From: Streptomyces sp. NBC_01341
GTDB lineage: Bacteria; Actinomycetota; Actinomycetes; Streptomycetales; Streptomycetaceae
NCBI RefSeq assembly: GCF_035946055.1
Contig: NZ_CP108364.1
Coordinates: 62,001 to 126,000 of the forward strand
Length of the DNA: 64,000 bases
Direction of reading: 5' to 3'
Position numbers and translations under genes: made by a program. The notes beneath the pieces were generated by a model. The model saw only the letters and a list, made by a program, of their open reading frames with translations, was not told the origin of the DNA and did no database searches. This document shows, one piece after another, positions 63,201 through 64,000 of the stretch (positions are counted from its first letter, which is position 1; each line of letters starts with the position of its first letter).

Positions 63201-64000
63201 ATGAATGCCGACGCCCGAGGGATTGACGCCAATGCGACAATCCAGCGACAGCGAAACGCCGGTATCCTTCCGGTGAAAGCTGTCGAAGAATATGATGAGT
63301 ATTCAGAATTCACCGAAGAGGAGGAGGTTTCGTTCACAGGGATGATTCAGCCGGGCGCCTTTGTTAGCGTTTATGACAGAAAGCACAATAGGACTGGCAA
63401 GTGGAATTCAGAACTGGGTGATGTTGAGTGGATTGATGGTGCGCATGACGGTGCGAGATCATTTGAAGGGATCAATTCAGATGTCGCGCCAAATCTCCCG
63501 CTCCAGGAATCCGATGGCGATCGCATGCCTGCATCCACCGGATTGAACGACGCGGCTCGGCTCGCTCCCGTCAGCTCGATATTGGAAGAGCATCATTCTG
63601 CTGCTGAATTCGCCCGGGGCGCGGGCGAGGTGGTATCGGATCGATGGATTCCTTATGGGGCGAATAAAAGGAATGGCCAGCCGGCCGGCCAGGAGGCTTT
63701 TAGCTTCACGCGGAGCGTGAGTGGCAGGTTGCGGGTGCTCCGGTTGCCTCAATCGGGTGAACGGTTGCAGGTAGGATATGCATGGATATGGCATGGAGGT
63801 GCTTCCCCAGCCGCAGACGTCCTGTCCATGACACGCCGAATTCACTTGCGCGGTAATGGTGTGAGTCGGGAGCAGATTTCCGATGTTGAAGCGCGAGTAA
63901 AACGCGGCTTGGATGATCTGATAAATCGACGCGGCTACCGATTGCCCGCTCTGCAGCCAAATGTCGTGTTCGGCCCGCAGTGGCCGGGGCCAATTCTGCG
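41151..64000 (+). CDS. Giant multi-domain type VII-linked effector/polymorphic toxin (3' end outside window)
   Basis: One reading frame runs from the ATG without any stop to the edge: 7,616 complete codons, more than 0.8 MDa, still open. The N-terminal region (residues 1 to about 365) is CpnT/WXG100-like with two hydrophobic segments. Then, separated by Pro/Thr/Gly- or Asp-rich linkers, come modules listed individually below: four HExxH metallopeptidase-like units, two papain-like Cys/His units, an EndoU-like duplication, three winged-helix-like units, an amidoligase-like region, an OmpA-like segment and internal duplications. I met only two Cys codons. Similar giants with YbaB and WXG100 neighbours occur in Streptomyces, and I recall the label 'lonely Cys domain-containing protein' for some. 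Likely role: secreted weapon or processed polyprotein (inferred). The start lacks a strong ribosome binding site and is probably coupled to the preceding gene. Confidence 0.93.
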   Translation, partial: MAIEASEDLNNTFWALTGLRMPYANEDKALRSAIPLNGLANDVLKANEYISGTLLGAARALPPQVGNAYLKAVSLLVDDGGTNHLKNFADQLMEIADGRRKTAMNIVEGKVQLIAEVVRLILELLVLTVLSVFSGGASAGDIAIAKAATRLRILTILDLLIKRTHLMPSVSEAFEEAFTTFAVRLSLIAGGPDGLRPKGIDWGAIGKDGLFGALGGAFSHALPGMENKLKNLLKTFDEHSTFDSKNLVQDVTKKLDGPGLSGAGRNVPDRSVRDAGTLTGGNGLSHALGNVTSAGGGAVRTFTYEGLSETLAEFLGTGLFDGKWAWSWATMLGAGTSSVVTQGLFLGVGLGAGALFASKFNFGNIASVLNAGVNAPAGAGATTGNPAGAHGVPAGAGGPGVVSPAGGGNVNVKPVKQQDFSGLSTFTPGAGTGRPDVTTVSSDTHMPGTGGTTHPAGGTTSPAGSPIGAGAPTATPGRPVTSSTGPAGEQPHTLQQPDSGEHNEGEAETGPAHQVPAGSGHTPGSSVTSPAGSTHTPTTPSRPTTSPLDTTDTTDATGTTDTTDTTDATGTTDVTGTTGSTGTTGASDAAGTAPAAAHDGSTPVQPSGSPAGGHQQTPTTSSATPTSTPTSTSTPPASVSGPVTGAQASPAAADAAGSGSHNPAGTTQPTTAAAQRTADDSPITSREAHQAEHDVWQRLFATPSDDHQALIDELAAQRGGIAPTQREIDLRQGVHSQLGALPGVMVTLEDGAGFGQHAAAATLINSLNALGYPGRFTLAAPDTVADRLVSLIPAHLGPRIDRHPTDAPDTTGQAGLQANDGSELPGDWLTSLHDRGPHGLQGWAQLHDADDALSALATLPPTTGGGLRLDPGPLRQLSAVLDRDQLTTILGPAATLKQVAGHHGGDPLYSGNPQPDATALTISPDQLTRLRAAVTAYRDEQIAAVQNAAAQTPALTPDQVVFLADTIRRSLRPETRLHTTFGTPNAQPRSTQEEQAGPLSYSAQSVEPELSPSVPTVSTRDAIGATGPTPRPVTSTPLTTSTDPAINTDTDTDTDTDAGTEPPDDESISGDTLVDDNSDDRDDRDNKGDKNAAGKEDHLKRWLHSLTAPSPEADSPLASAFGKTPPFNVPAQDITVQMLSSIDTNQRIDERVGDDSDDADTLDSGKSVYEDALDSFPDDPTAETRSSHQEQPADVAAETPVSRADIDRNLDEEVRFTGILRPESQDDRQQAPPEPIYLMGRGIGRDRETQFEWSSVSEHSSTRAVNYRPLPPPAVVEGVAESDAGALGDAEIIPTWFRQSAVPGQPRSAVVQRVDAAVRSWMAGSRTSGDRSGNRQQLRTIIEALEAWNGKPDRSIRSEAASRLLAHVRAQHAWWDDASSFDPVLPSAIAPPAANELVRDLPLMTPRERAQTLDSLSTENRRWLARNGVFVDALHEALPAGEFAATGARLLVEVPEGSEEPASARHEAHAQISRLLQDGVTAARLLKAGARVVIVPRDVSMTSLPLFHELRGGTSAVASGQGRGFDATRGLGGRSTAVTEENLLGASTRIAPSYPDGYSTTTHEFAHAIHWYALTPEDLAAIDASYRNRYRRGIGAEWPDGTTQANDKGNRIENYSSSNVEEYFAQLTNAYLGTNHGTDPYSGQQRNNGSEWVRANVSELVPLLERLYGSDPMAIHREQANPVNATRADKEMYDSYRDFMEQVDESSANVATPDHLTHESPETGPGASVSHKETAHHLPMPPSAENNSVSAWSAQIRFSEAAKVFEERLGRYLVQRPESLVATRQAVQVIWETLEKGHPQLLPLLGAQGNDWGAGNVGNNVSTLRNVVRSGNLRELSAMLFYAVSSDALAEVIDPPSYDDFPEIGKERAWRRKFDVENLPKSLRPQHVVPPLSAAERKIAIRKDKSGKEFVAWLPATVKMDLPVQAPLHQSGQTTGALVATGTSGSMAFTLEALWRLQQHSGRVFDLQEIRLGLIGHALAAKHHTLHELLRSAQMWDEAHGETVSYVNEWSRYRHIPPLTEEELRAYVAAGGLFPDEIALGVRSPQVHDVPATGAEALTALGIDPASWDAHLNATAPAGGPVTRPGERLRLWSQWWQASRRVEMIDAEEALRQQSHGPDGQTLDRQTESDSSRVTHAAERARKQRDSAAQALQRLGHDPHTLTAQFEAWVTEQQSHAQRARGAHTSRTFRYRPLPPSALTEDQQKQPHESQTPAVGPFGHQAAVHQSKVEQSSVHPVEVGRAEVVPPPAEVVAWAGNSAGLPMRAFEVRRVSLGDGQFVSVVVVRVVFAPQEDADGVSPSAEDVLEVAARAQRGITRFFNGGLRLPSGDRLQVTLQAVDDAAHAHHVVKLYTAVKRTTSNAWPANVQAFVAAHEIGHLIGLRDEYREAAYGPRPVYDDGALMVGFLVDQQGRALLDEDRLPKPAGHSRMTVAPRHLRQLGAAVDQALGVARPRIDGETAFATEDAIAPRSDGLPARAHFSLEVRQAVLYGDTRTGRAGALPSRGISARPRREPEWMNENNTFSAISPLPGAGEETTRVAPVAGDIVAPFRLRRQMMFPEYWTEDDAVYAAEQSYLHALRGNNVTVVPGRDHIYTWVGEYGGVRIEGELRGDVFTSFRLAQDQSGLKVPPYLPAPVQIPRPIAGPAFGHRVEDIAAYGDRVSRTGAHHRLPARNAFGRGVHAKTVETLNNGTHAADVYFLDPELGPRDVLAELPSRWRLHTAGKSTVLFPEAWTPQQVLDNVEQAHLQAVTSERTRLLDNGAYHWVGDSNGVRIEGLVRNGQYVAYRPTAHQPYTDWPSKQQPVAVTPLAPLTGTDHVKMQRVLFPNGQHALQFAVYVHLDLEPGADAAAAAAIWRLLQLGANMWTKPRSNSGTLVRFGLVRVQQPGPTAVSLPIGPENLSAEQIARFLTDLFPVKSDQRSIEELTQSLIAKDPDPLWMAPTGSVTDTKMTGTAFRKNLQNWLLRTDVLVGPTTLSAYDPTDSNTAEQHAPTLLEVADVQKAFAPGLEPVMSQGLPRNWTRDDLLAAAYTTYVYRASANARFKVLPQDPDTDTSVVQGLFRDVAVEITIRGEQKQIVAVLGTTASPGSAEAPSPQGQGKSPAATDTGIGMPGMSTLPTTTPIGQTPTSPDASPERLARLQAALDTHRPSTPDTPRPGARPTAPGSLASPESTTGNDESATPPPGHNPGNDAVSFDHSRRGGSSWRGESSARVIGEMAGQAARAAADMEATRLAQTGPVPGPAWGQYCLRLIEDLANRLTGRIRTGRTADDLTLHAGEPARRHLNIPTDLWHPVTDYTTLTHTLAQTPPGTLAYLITGRPSHIGHAAAIAHTTDHGLILINPTTPGHHTLTPLTTTSDRNSSTQGSGVRGAAGTGTQHTDGKTMPDTVDGLTPGALLADHLPAPVHSRVLITGPDGHLITPTPQPTTTPTIQALTDPTHPHTGKFAPIQHGDAERLRDYINASKEGGRTRDKIGAELFTRSRSSGDITTLVKGLEEYPARYRTWNKEGTTYYRLIIDPDTNKEYQMPAGAIDARDLDGTAQPQLVVDPAVLAKVKTAVDNAGANGIPLHDFNGILSKKNRKYATAAVQALIDTGDYRKVKQGKGFLIQLIDAPDTQPQAPDPSTLQRLADSLEVAGEKGMSRSDILKTLPRRYADKVRVNALLGGLGGAPGLYRTWKVKPPSRGLVAEFYGPAGPPVGPEYPAPANGSGVRVLGDPWDVGLVTSARSHWLSTPEGRTPTVVQMRTAVADHLEELHTGHDPQGSHVWQALEHALLKEPSANWSSSSDEAQIQDDRARLIAEIRSGERTPAAWVAIGHLAPTLFPSAAPAPAATSSSTLGNTLGPVGGPQAAAVIPGHVPGTWPGMVPSPVAQDSWRLGSSSGGHGGGVDDPAGVEQAAEGMGDWQGRSLGAGTSPMTEADQPVAGVWPGEDPSAWYASGDAREGMVTPGPDAAYSPLVDQGPAERGEPVEAPGDPRGGLWSGHDLSAGPVSEYLDGVNAHLVGPPAGPGYPPPAGGSDARVLGDPWDVGLVTWAQGQWLSTPEGRTPTLAQMRTAVADHLEELHTGHDPQGSHVWLALEHALLNQPLANWSSSSDEAQIQEDRARLITEIRDGARTPAAWVAIGHLAPTHFPSAAPAPAATSSSTLSNALGPVGGPQAAAVTPGHAPGTWPGMVSPPAFQGDVWPPGDDAAAGFTHEDPDSMPGILPEPGQEPGQEPGDQISGMGAFPFRTAGNVPAPNANDPMTSGDPFPNPAQKVQWHGLEDALARTWFTPDEVASIKPLPEKPLPEFGTSDQATSPTGAFPSQTGNVHAPHTDDPMTGSDPFPEPVYQQGQWNGPDDAAAVTGPGNAPENLAAQWWWPGQSQVFMATLDPTFDTKLRNVLQEAVGFALNDPNTSAQHLTRLQAALGTHQPAASAERGSGTRERVELAQRDWTGQVAEVAARGEYVELRGGARRSPRGGMTGGVPGLELAVESRNPRIWDRPGLLREIGQVVAAGHGGMPGSAGLSPHEMSEQECLILLQSLRDSLFPQGIAPARAVDDSVLDGRTQEGPLALGPGWRTVASFDRITEALAAAGPGTAAFVLARRSSGRGHAFAAYALPGTSDGGIREDVSPTEIVWIDLTAGGDRQLAARPPGMAPLEARAVIIDKNARVAAGALPEHIESTSVQALIDPAGTHQYGALGIEVEFHQDLGLKSPDAPDVYGQVIATHTSGADLTFDARRFWRSGDSLYMTWDDAYRAGHAEPIAEDHHIPEFVSAPASILPGETRTLDLKATKILLESTRRHLNVTEAKTLGEILHGRDGWSVEPHLMSHVIHPAPAGGDGENLYTQMTVGLPVDGFLSLLHLNDARTDGMAYDLLDLSRGFGRIYAEKFVSGFYGYDIPDSGIYLLTSDRLVREVWGYGWLAFNHAAALFLSAVNHRRLAKNWVPTASRNPLGELHAALHPAVQDFFEREYGNIEQNFVRVITGLAEKYQDHEIESPIDQLLYIPIGDEGNFTPRDYLAFAFRGNNSGRPVSQRDAIGMRLDPLYDRLEMQDGIPLALLELRQFGSKAGLVSSRQRNQYLREVSDNVRQSFLNHRQEATTDHLGEMAKRILSHPDVSQIAPLLKIIPRMVVAGPPGTPETTHSDQTLFLARSLDEFTQNRPLPARAIEELNVLSATIQKLLSEGVSDLADPEVRAGLIRAIQAVYRLSTPHRTEIHRPTEQTVHPSFYPGGPRGGQASHRSGLFYPQGGQNPWNRPGGSRDTGLDPTGLPLGHRITVEGPEARSVVTVPHTPTRPMGDAKGKQQPAWTRFELSDPSRPHAQFGYDVSDTGEIHYSHHDDSDGNGDGEGVTRLSADGWTAYGDDFLHLDHGVILRGDTGWIGRIDNWDTLHPTLDTPEPTHTLRSDGHTLHITPHTTHTGPTLRLPLTPTTTTTQPSARNLPRAPETATSHQPQHQPDGDNTSTPPTEPTTGIVADVTGPRTDVTTAVAFESLAVIPSDDGTDGQFLHVDPQSAPPHLQTTEPGQVVTEGAARFESGVGLTRAPELTQELKARLHDDRVRSALIVRSDVEGLAYDSRLDITWYLNPRAEIPLREVGLNDQDTIRLVLAKPAIDPGLATSLRRHHDLSAESAQQSPTPVAAHDDGQSAPHPGIDDLLDDVDHAADDRAAFTPDADTERSHADIPTPSTRIDADPANTPRGTHGTPPLAMGTGNRAPERRMMAPQRRVGALRREWPQGADPVQHVQGAGPGIVHVHRYSGVGDPRLSEIAGIILDASTWVSRAGHPKPEIKVIGYTEQNSSENEAAIRNAGMRAELVYAALSSLLSEGWERNISLRAFQDKAFDISVEVRSAAEGGVNVEVLYLRTESERPRPATAALASTSAVRATHRTRPGHATQEPPLRTESDVWKERILQDFGVSVNSKTVAEAVNTAYSTNVSKPLKWDASSLSQVHAALNHYRPIIDRQRAAKSGGKLGIKKIGFLSTFPGEEIENFRTAGIHFDSVVALFSTARKILAGRDQSAYRPDGIKWVTTHEIAHSDMFDDALQEFIEQFRQRKDSSLVTAEDGITETPESDFRESIRWFLRDPERLRTLWPRRARAIDRLIGPGPGPALRTGETRTAGARRIAAELAAYLPWFTRMVGEWDENGHRTTYEEAISEYAQTSPREDFAETATHYFNDREYLREYAPQRAAFFDRLVKSWESWAEPSTSHTAHNRAAASRTPRHMMVKQATEHVTEAHAGRQGQIGPRGMDQVQDGHEADEFASATDGPIDRNVVSPADTGGVRVAAGTAMTSPSQEGAGYGPGGVRPEPVRESAHDSLVVREGPARFPGAGESAEIVYGGGLTAVVEFASDGVALPLVAADDVSQDGPAGVEPATGQAATPASPAHEAGEGKTAAGPTQIPHTGSASAQTGEVPGGRGRTQGSSAVETVPRGEATGPEQESPAGLAAGTGDPHSDDGTAPGSTIGVARALEQAENLYQSVNLALPKSERPVSREVVEQIRRELVEKAGGSLGRINTRALATDIAARVLGRELPRMRAGVGAAMLPLDEDQRERYQVVHPDMEGFVFRPRVEAIVADNEVHHALTGKRKEGVFPRLSVNLMQRYAGRVFRETQELLERYAGVVSDRVGPEMLREARASKSLDSELERFPELASFHHQRPGSSQTLTPIKDKGRTYYRDTNIPFDEMTEWAFEVGGTAVSVHTDPTEPEQLTQQRIEQLEDAVSRVQDAGFSVPAIRVYLPKYAQPIAALSGEDTQVDKKAPKDWNADGQFFQPDMLVLSPRLLASSAPTREADGTFTHLDSQFADSGMATIIHELGHFLHHTQNPSHFYDTTTATELLDKKPARALSAYATDPLEFPAEAFLALVMGRPLTPEQDALYTALGGPRPTGPLRPPPRPPLNADQLRDLTDAVNSQLRRRRLPDITTPWVAENYPRLRIDLTWSYPGLTAAALADIRQYGHIARMHGGAPDTTTTRAHNTATHPADQTPGAGPSGLHTDKGKARQTQQAPEPSLESGHPTQSGTHHATQTGPSPAAITTALPAPPTGTGEEARPSVPAGRDDTSGARTSPVRPASPGEAVPASQAPADPGTARTGPMHQTTEPGQVAAEGAARFEGGVGLSRDSELTQELKARLHDDPVRSALIVRSDLEGLAYDSRLDITWDLNPRAEIPLREVGLNDQDTIRLVLAKPAIDPGLATSLRRHHDLSAESAQQSPTPVAAHDDGQSAPHPGIDDLLKKVDQTPEGRPTSRSPRAPVPGPRRSRVNAAVGPDAPAAAEGLGGELSIDVAPAVDYKLVHPGDQDFVVESNLGEVVWNFSNTEPHRRFLEGLVADEPTRIVPLWEWQLENTASTYVSTTRNSDLWYGARRYRYKVETSMNADARGIDANATIQRQRNAGILPVKAVEEYDEYSEFTEEEEVSFTGMIQPGAFVSVYDRKHNRTGKWNSELGDVEWIDGAHDGARSFEGINSDVAPNLPLQESDGDRMPASTGLNDAARLAPVSSILEEHHSAAEFARGAGEVVSDRWIPYGANKRNGQPAGQEAFSFTRSVSGRLRVLRLPQSGERLQVGYAWIWHGGASPAADVLSMTRRIHLRGNGVSREQISDVEARVKRGLDDLINRRGYRLPALQPNVVFGPQWPGPIL
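42250..43200 (+). other. Giant protein: low-complexity linker with Thr-Asp repeats
   Basis: About 315 residues rich in Gly, Pro, Ala, Thr. Around 42790-42905 it is a near-tandem repeat of TTDTTDATG units. Probably flexible and extended. Confidence 0.8.
43200..44110 (+). other. Giant protein: unrecognised folded region
   Basis: About 300 residues with regular secondary structure, for example PGVMVTLEDGAGFGQHAAAA and NALGYPGRFTLAAPDTVADR. The glycine-rich GAGFGQH loop followed by a helix could be a nucleotide- or sugar-binding turn, but I cannot name a family. A long Asp/Glu-rich linker follows to about 44980. Confidence 0.4.
44990..46260 (+). other. Giant protein: metallopeptidase module 1 (HEFAH)
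   Basis: The zinc motif HEFAH is at 45837-45851 (residues 1563-1567). A Glu-rich helix VEEYFAQLTNAYLG follows 58 residues later and could give the third ligand. The HExxH ... EEYFA arrangement resembles anthrax lethal factor-like (ATLF/M34) peptidases. It is preceded by the linker motif YRPLPPPA. Confidence 0.68.
46390..47280 (+). other. Giant protein: unrecognised region with GTSGS and HHTLHELL motifs
   Basis: About 295 residues. VATGTSGSMAFTLEALWRLQ is followed by IRLGLIGHALAAKHHTLHEL. I recall this pairing, a GTSG turn followed by LALIG....DHSLHEIL, from other bacterial polymorphic toxins, without knowing an activity. Confidence 0.45.
47890..48560 (+). other. Giant protein: metallopeptidase module 2, metzincin-like (HEIGHLIGLRD)
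   Basis: HEIGHLIGLRD starts at 48267 (residue 2373): HExxHxxGxxD, the form in which Asp is the third zinc ligand, known from the Streptomyces snapalysin family. About 50 residues later HSRMTVAPRHL could be the Met-turn. A linker YRPLPPSA again precedes the module. Confidence 0.7.
48800..49530 (+). other. Giant protein: duplicated EndoU-like segment
   Basis: Two copies of a pattern FP..WT...V......A...A, W.G...GVRIEG, Y/F-R-P/L: first FPEYWTEDDAVYAAEQSY with YGGVRIEGELRGDVF, then FPEAWTPQQVLDNVEQAH with SNGVRIEGLVRNGQYVAYRP. This resembles the C-terminal half of bacterial EndoU RNase toxins (GVxIEGYxxxG). Catalytic His residues are not securely identified. Confidence 0.45.
50850..51190 (+). 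other. Giant protein: papain-like module 1 (Cys 3246, His 3323)
   Basis: GQYCLRLIEDLANRL carries the Cys (50886-50888), then PGTLAYLITGRP, SHIGHAAAIAH with the His (51117-51119) and LILINPTTPG with an Asn in the third position. Spacing and order fit papain-like toxin folds (Tox-PL/deamidase type). The third residue is Asn rather than Asp. Confidence 0.6.
51492..52205 (+). other. Giant protein: three tandem winged-helix-like units
   Basis: Three units of about 70 residues each: ERLRDYINASKEGGRTRDKI with YRTWNKEGTTYYRL; VKTAVDNAGANGIPLHDFNG with YRKVKQGKGFLIQL; LADSLEVAGEKGMSRSDILK with LYRTWKVKPPSRG. Each has the helix, turn, helix, two-stranded wing order of a winged helix. Confidence 0.5.
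52216..52741 (+). repeat. Giant protein: internal repeat B, copy 1
   Basis: A 526-bp segment repeated 924 bp downstream in the same frame. It encodes GDPWDVGLVT, LSTPEGRTPT, TAVADHLEELHTGHDPQGSH and PAAWVAIGHLAPT. Confidence 0.85.
53140..53665 (+). repeat. Giant protein: internal repeat B, copy 2
   Basis: Second copy, offset exactly 924 bp (308 codons) with no net insertions; differences are scattered substitutions, several altering residues. Confidence 0.85.
54390..55080 (+). other. Giant protein: papain-like module 2 (Cys 4514, His 4590, Asp 4618)
   Basis: EQECLILLQSLRDSLFP contains the Cys (54690-54692), GRGHAFAAYALPG the His (54918-54920) and IVWIDLTAGG the Asp (55002-55004). C...GHAFAA...WIDL is the canonical order for Tox-PL/papain-like deamidase or protease toxins. 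This is the second and last Cys I met. Confidence 0.68.
55170..56290 (+). other. Giant protein: amidoligase-like region
   Basis: GALGIEVEFHQDLG at about 55180-55220 matches the FGxEIEF signature of COG2-type/glutamine-synthetase-fold amidoligases. The region ends with LALLELRQFG near 56288, like the late EFR motif of that family. Between lie PHLMSHVIHP and YTQMTVGLP-type strands. An acting amidoligase would join amines to carboxyl groups; unproven. Confidence 0.5.
57645..58058 (+). repeat. Giant protein: internal repeat A, copy 1
   Basis: A 414-bp segment repeated 4,725 bp later in frame. It encodes ELTQELKARLHDD, SRLDITW and REVGLNDQDTIRLVLAKPAI, then LRRHHDLSAE. Differences cluster at the 5' end; the last 200 bp are nearly identical. 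Confidence 0.9.
58320..58690 (+). other. Giant protein: OmpA-like segment
   Basis: ILDASTWVSRAGHPKPEIKV, then IGYTEQNSSENEAAIRNAGM and RAELVYAALSSLL follow the OmpA C-terminal order (V.G.TD......N..LS..RA..V...L). The family binds peptidoglycan. The usual Asp is Glu, and Gram-positive examples are few, so this is tentative. Confidence 0.4.
58790..59700 (+). other. Giant protein: metallopeptidase module 3 (HEIAH)
   Basis: HEIAH at 59181-59195 (residues 6011-6015) in IKWVTTHEIAHSDMFDDA. A Glu in REDFAETATHYF lies 137 residues later and fits a gluzincin-type third ligand. Residues before the motif (DSVVALFSTARKIL) form the edge strand usual for such peptidases. Confidence 0.65.
60470..61700 (+). 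other. Giant protein: metallopeptidase module 4 (HELGH)
   Basis: HELGH at 61521-61535 (residues 6791-6795) in MATIIHELGHFLHHTQN. EFPAEAFLALVMG gives a Glu 46 residues later. The upstream part contains a long helical region (ALEQAENLYQSVNLALPKSE) and IRVYLPKYAQPIAALSG. The ATLF-like arrangement recalls module 1. Confidence 0.68.
62370..62783 (+). repeat. Giant protein: internal repeat A, copy 2
   Basis: Second copy of the 414-bp unit, in the same frame, no indels. What follows (62784 to the edge) is a new region with LVHPGDQDFVVESNLGEVVW and WEWQLENTAS, unrecognised. Confidence 0.9.

Overview
The window is high-GC actinobacterial DNA and reads as Streptomyces. It has strong third-position G/C bias, GTG/TTG starts, Streptomyces-type secreted proteins, an LAxTG sortase-E substrate, ISAzo13/IS701-type transposases, and replication-relaxation and DUF6247-type genes. 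The many IS elements, split genes and one-sided gene remnants suggest a plastic region such as a chromosome arm, linear plasmid or old integrated element. No rRNA, tRNA or CRISPR array was seen.

Layout. 0-5.2 kb: a DUF6247-like gene and an SRPBCC gene among three almost contiguous insertion sequences (an IS5-type element, a frameshifted ISAzo13 element, and a second IS5-type element with a passenger gene inside its inverted repeats). 6.0-16.7 kb: a secreted double-LamG protein, a 2,169-residue RHS/YD-repeat protein ending in a nucleotidyltransferase-fold toxin domain, and an overlapping small gene that is the likely immunity gene. 16.8-21.2 kb: an IS30 remnant, then an ATP-dependent DNA ligase gene cut in two by a 3.3-kb insertion that carries an integrase remnant, a cis-prenyltransferase gene and a translationally coupled MpaB-family/EF-hand fusion. 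21.2-26.7 kb: secreted HNH nuclease, small secreted proteins, a membrane-anchored HTH regulator and a lipoprotein whose stop codon lies in the target duplication of an IS701 element (26.7-28.2 kb).

28.4-31.5 kb: a coupled minus-strand set: a broken replication-relaxation gene, a short protein with the three palm motifs of phi29-like family B DNA polymerases, an HTH protein with some resemblance to the telomere terminal protein Tpg, and an unknown protein. 31.5-39.8 kb: isolated genes (small secreted protein, superinfection-immunity-like membrane protein, CAP-domain protein, LAxTG surface protein) among fragments of ggt, IS3, IS256, ISL3, a truncated large protein and a second scrap of the polymerase-like gene.

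40.3 kb to the end: a three-gene operon of a YbaB/EbfC-like protein, a WXG100-like protein and one reading frame that runs without a stop from 41151 to the window edge (7,616 complete codons). This giant protein begins with a CpnT/WXG100-like region with membrane-spanning segments and then carries, between low-complexity linkers, four HExxH metallopeptidase-like modules, two papain-like Cys/His modules (holding the only two cysteines I met), an EndoU-like duplicated segment, three winged-helix-like units, an amidoligase-like region, an OmpA-like segment and two pairs of long in-frame internal duplications. I read it as a type VII-secreted multi-effector polyprotein or polymorphic-toxin-like giant, and it is the most remarkable object here. 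The biochemical roles of its modules are inferred from motifs and untested.
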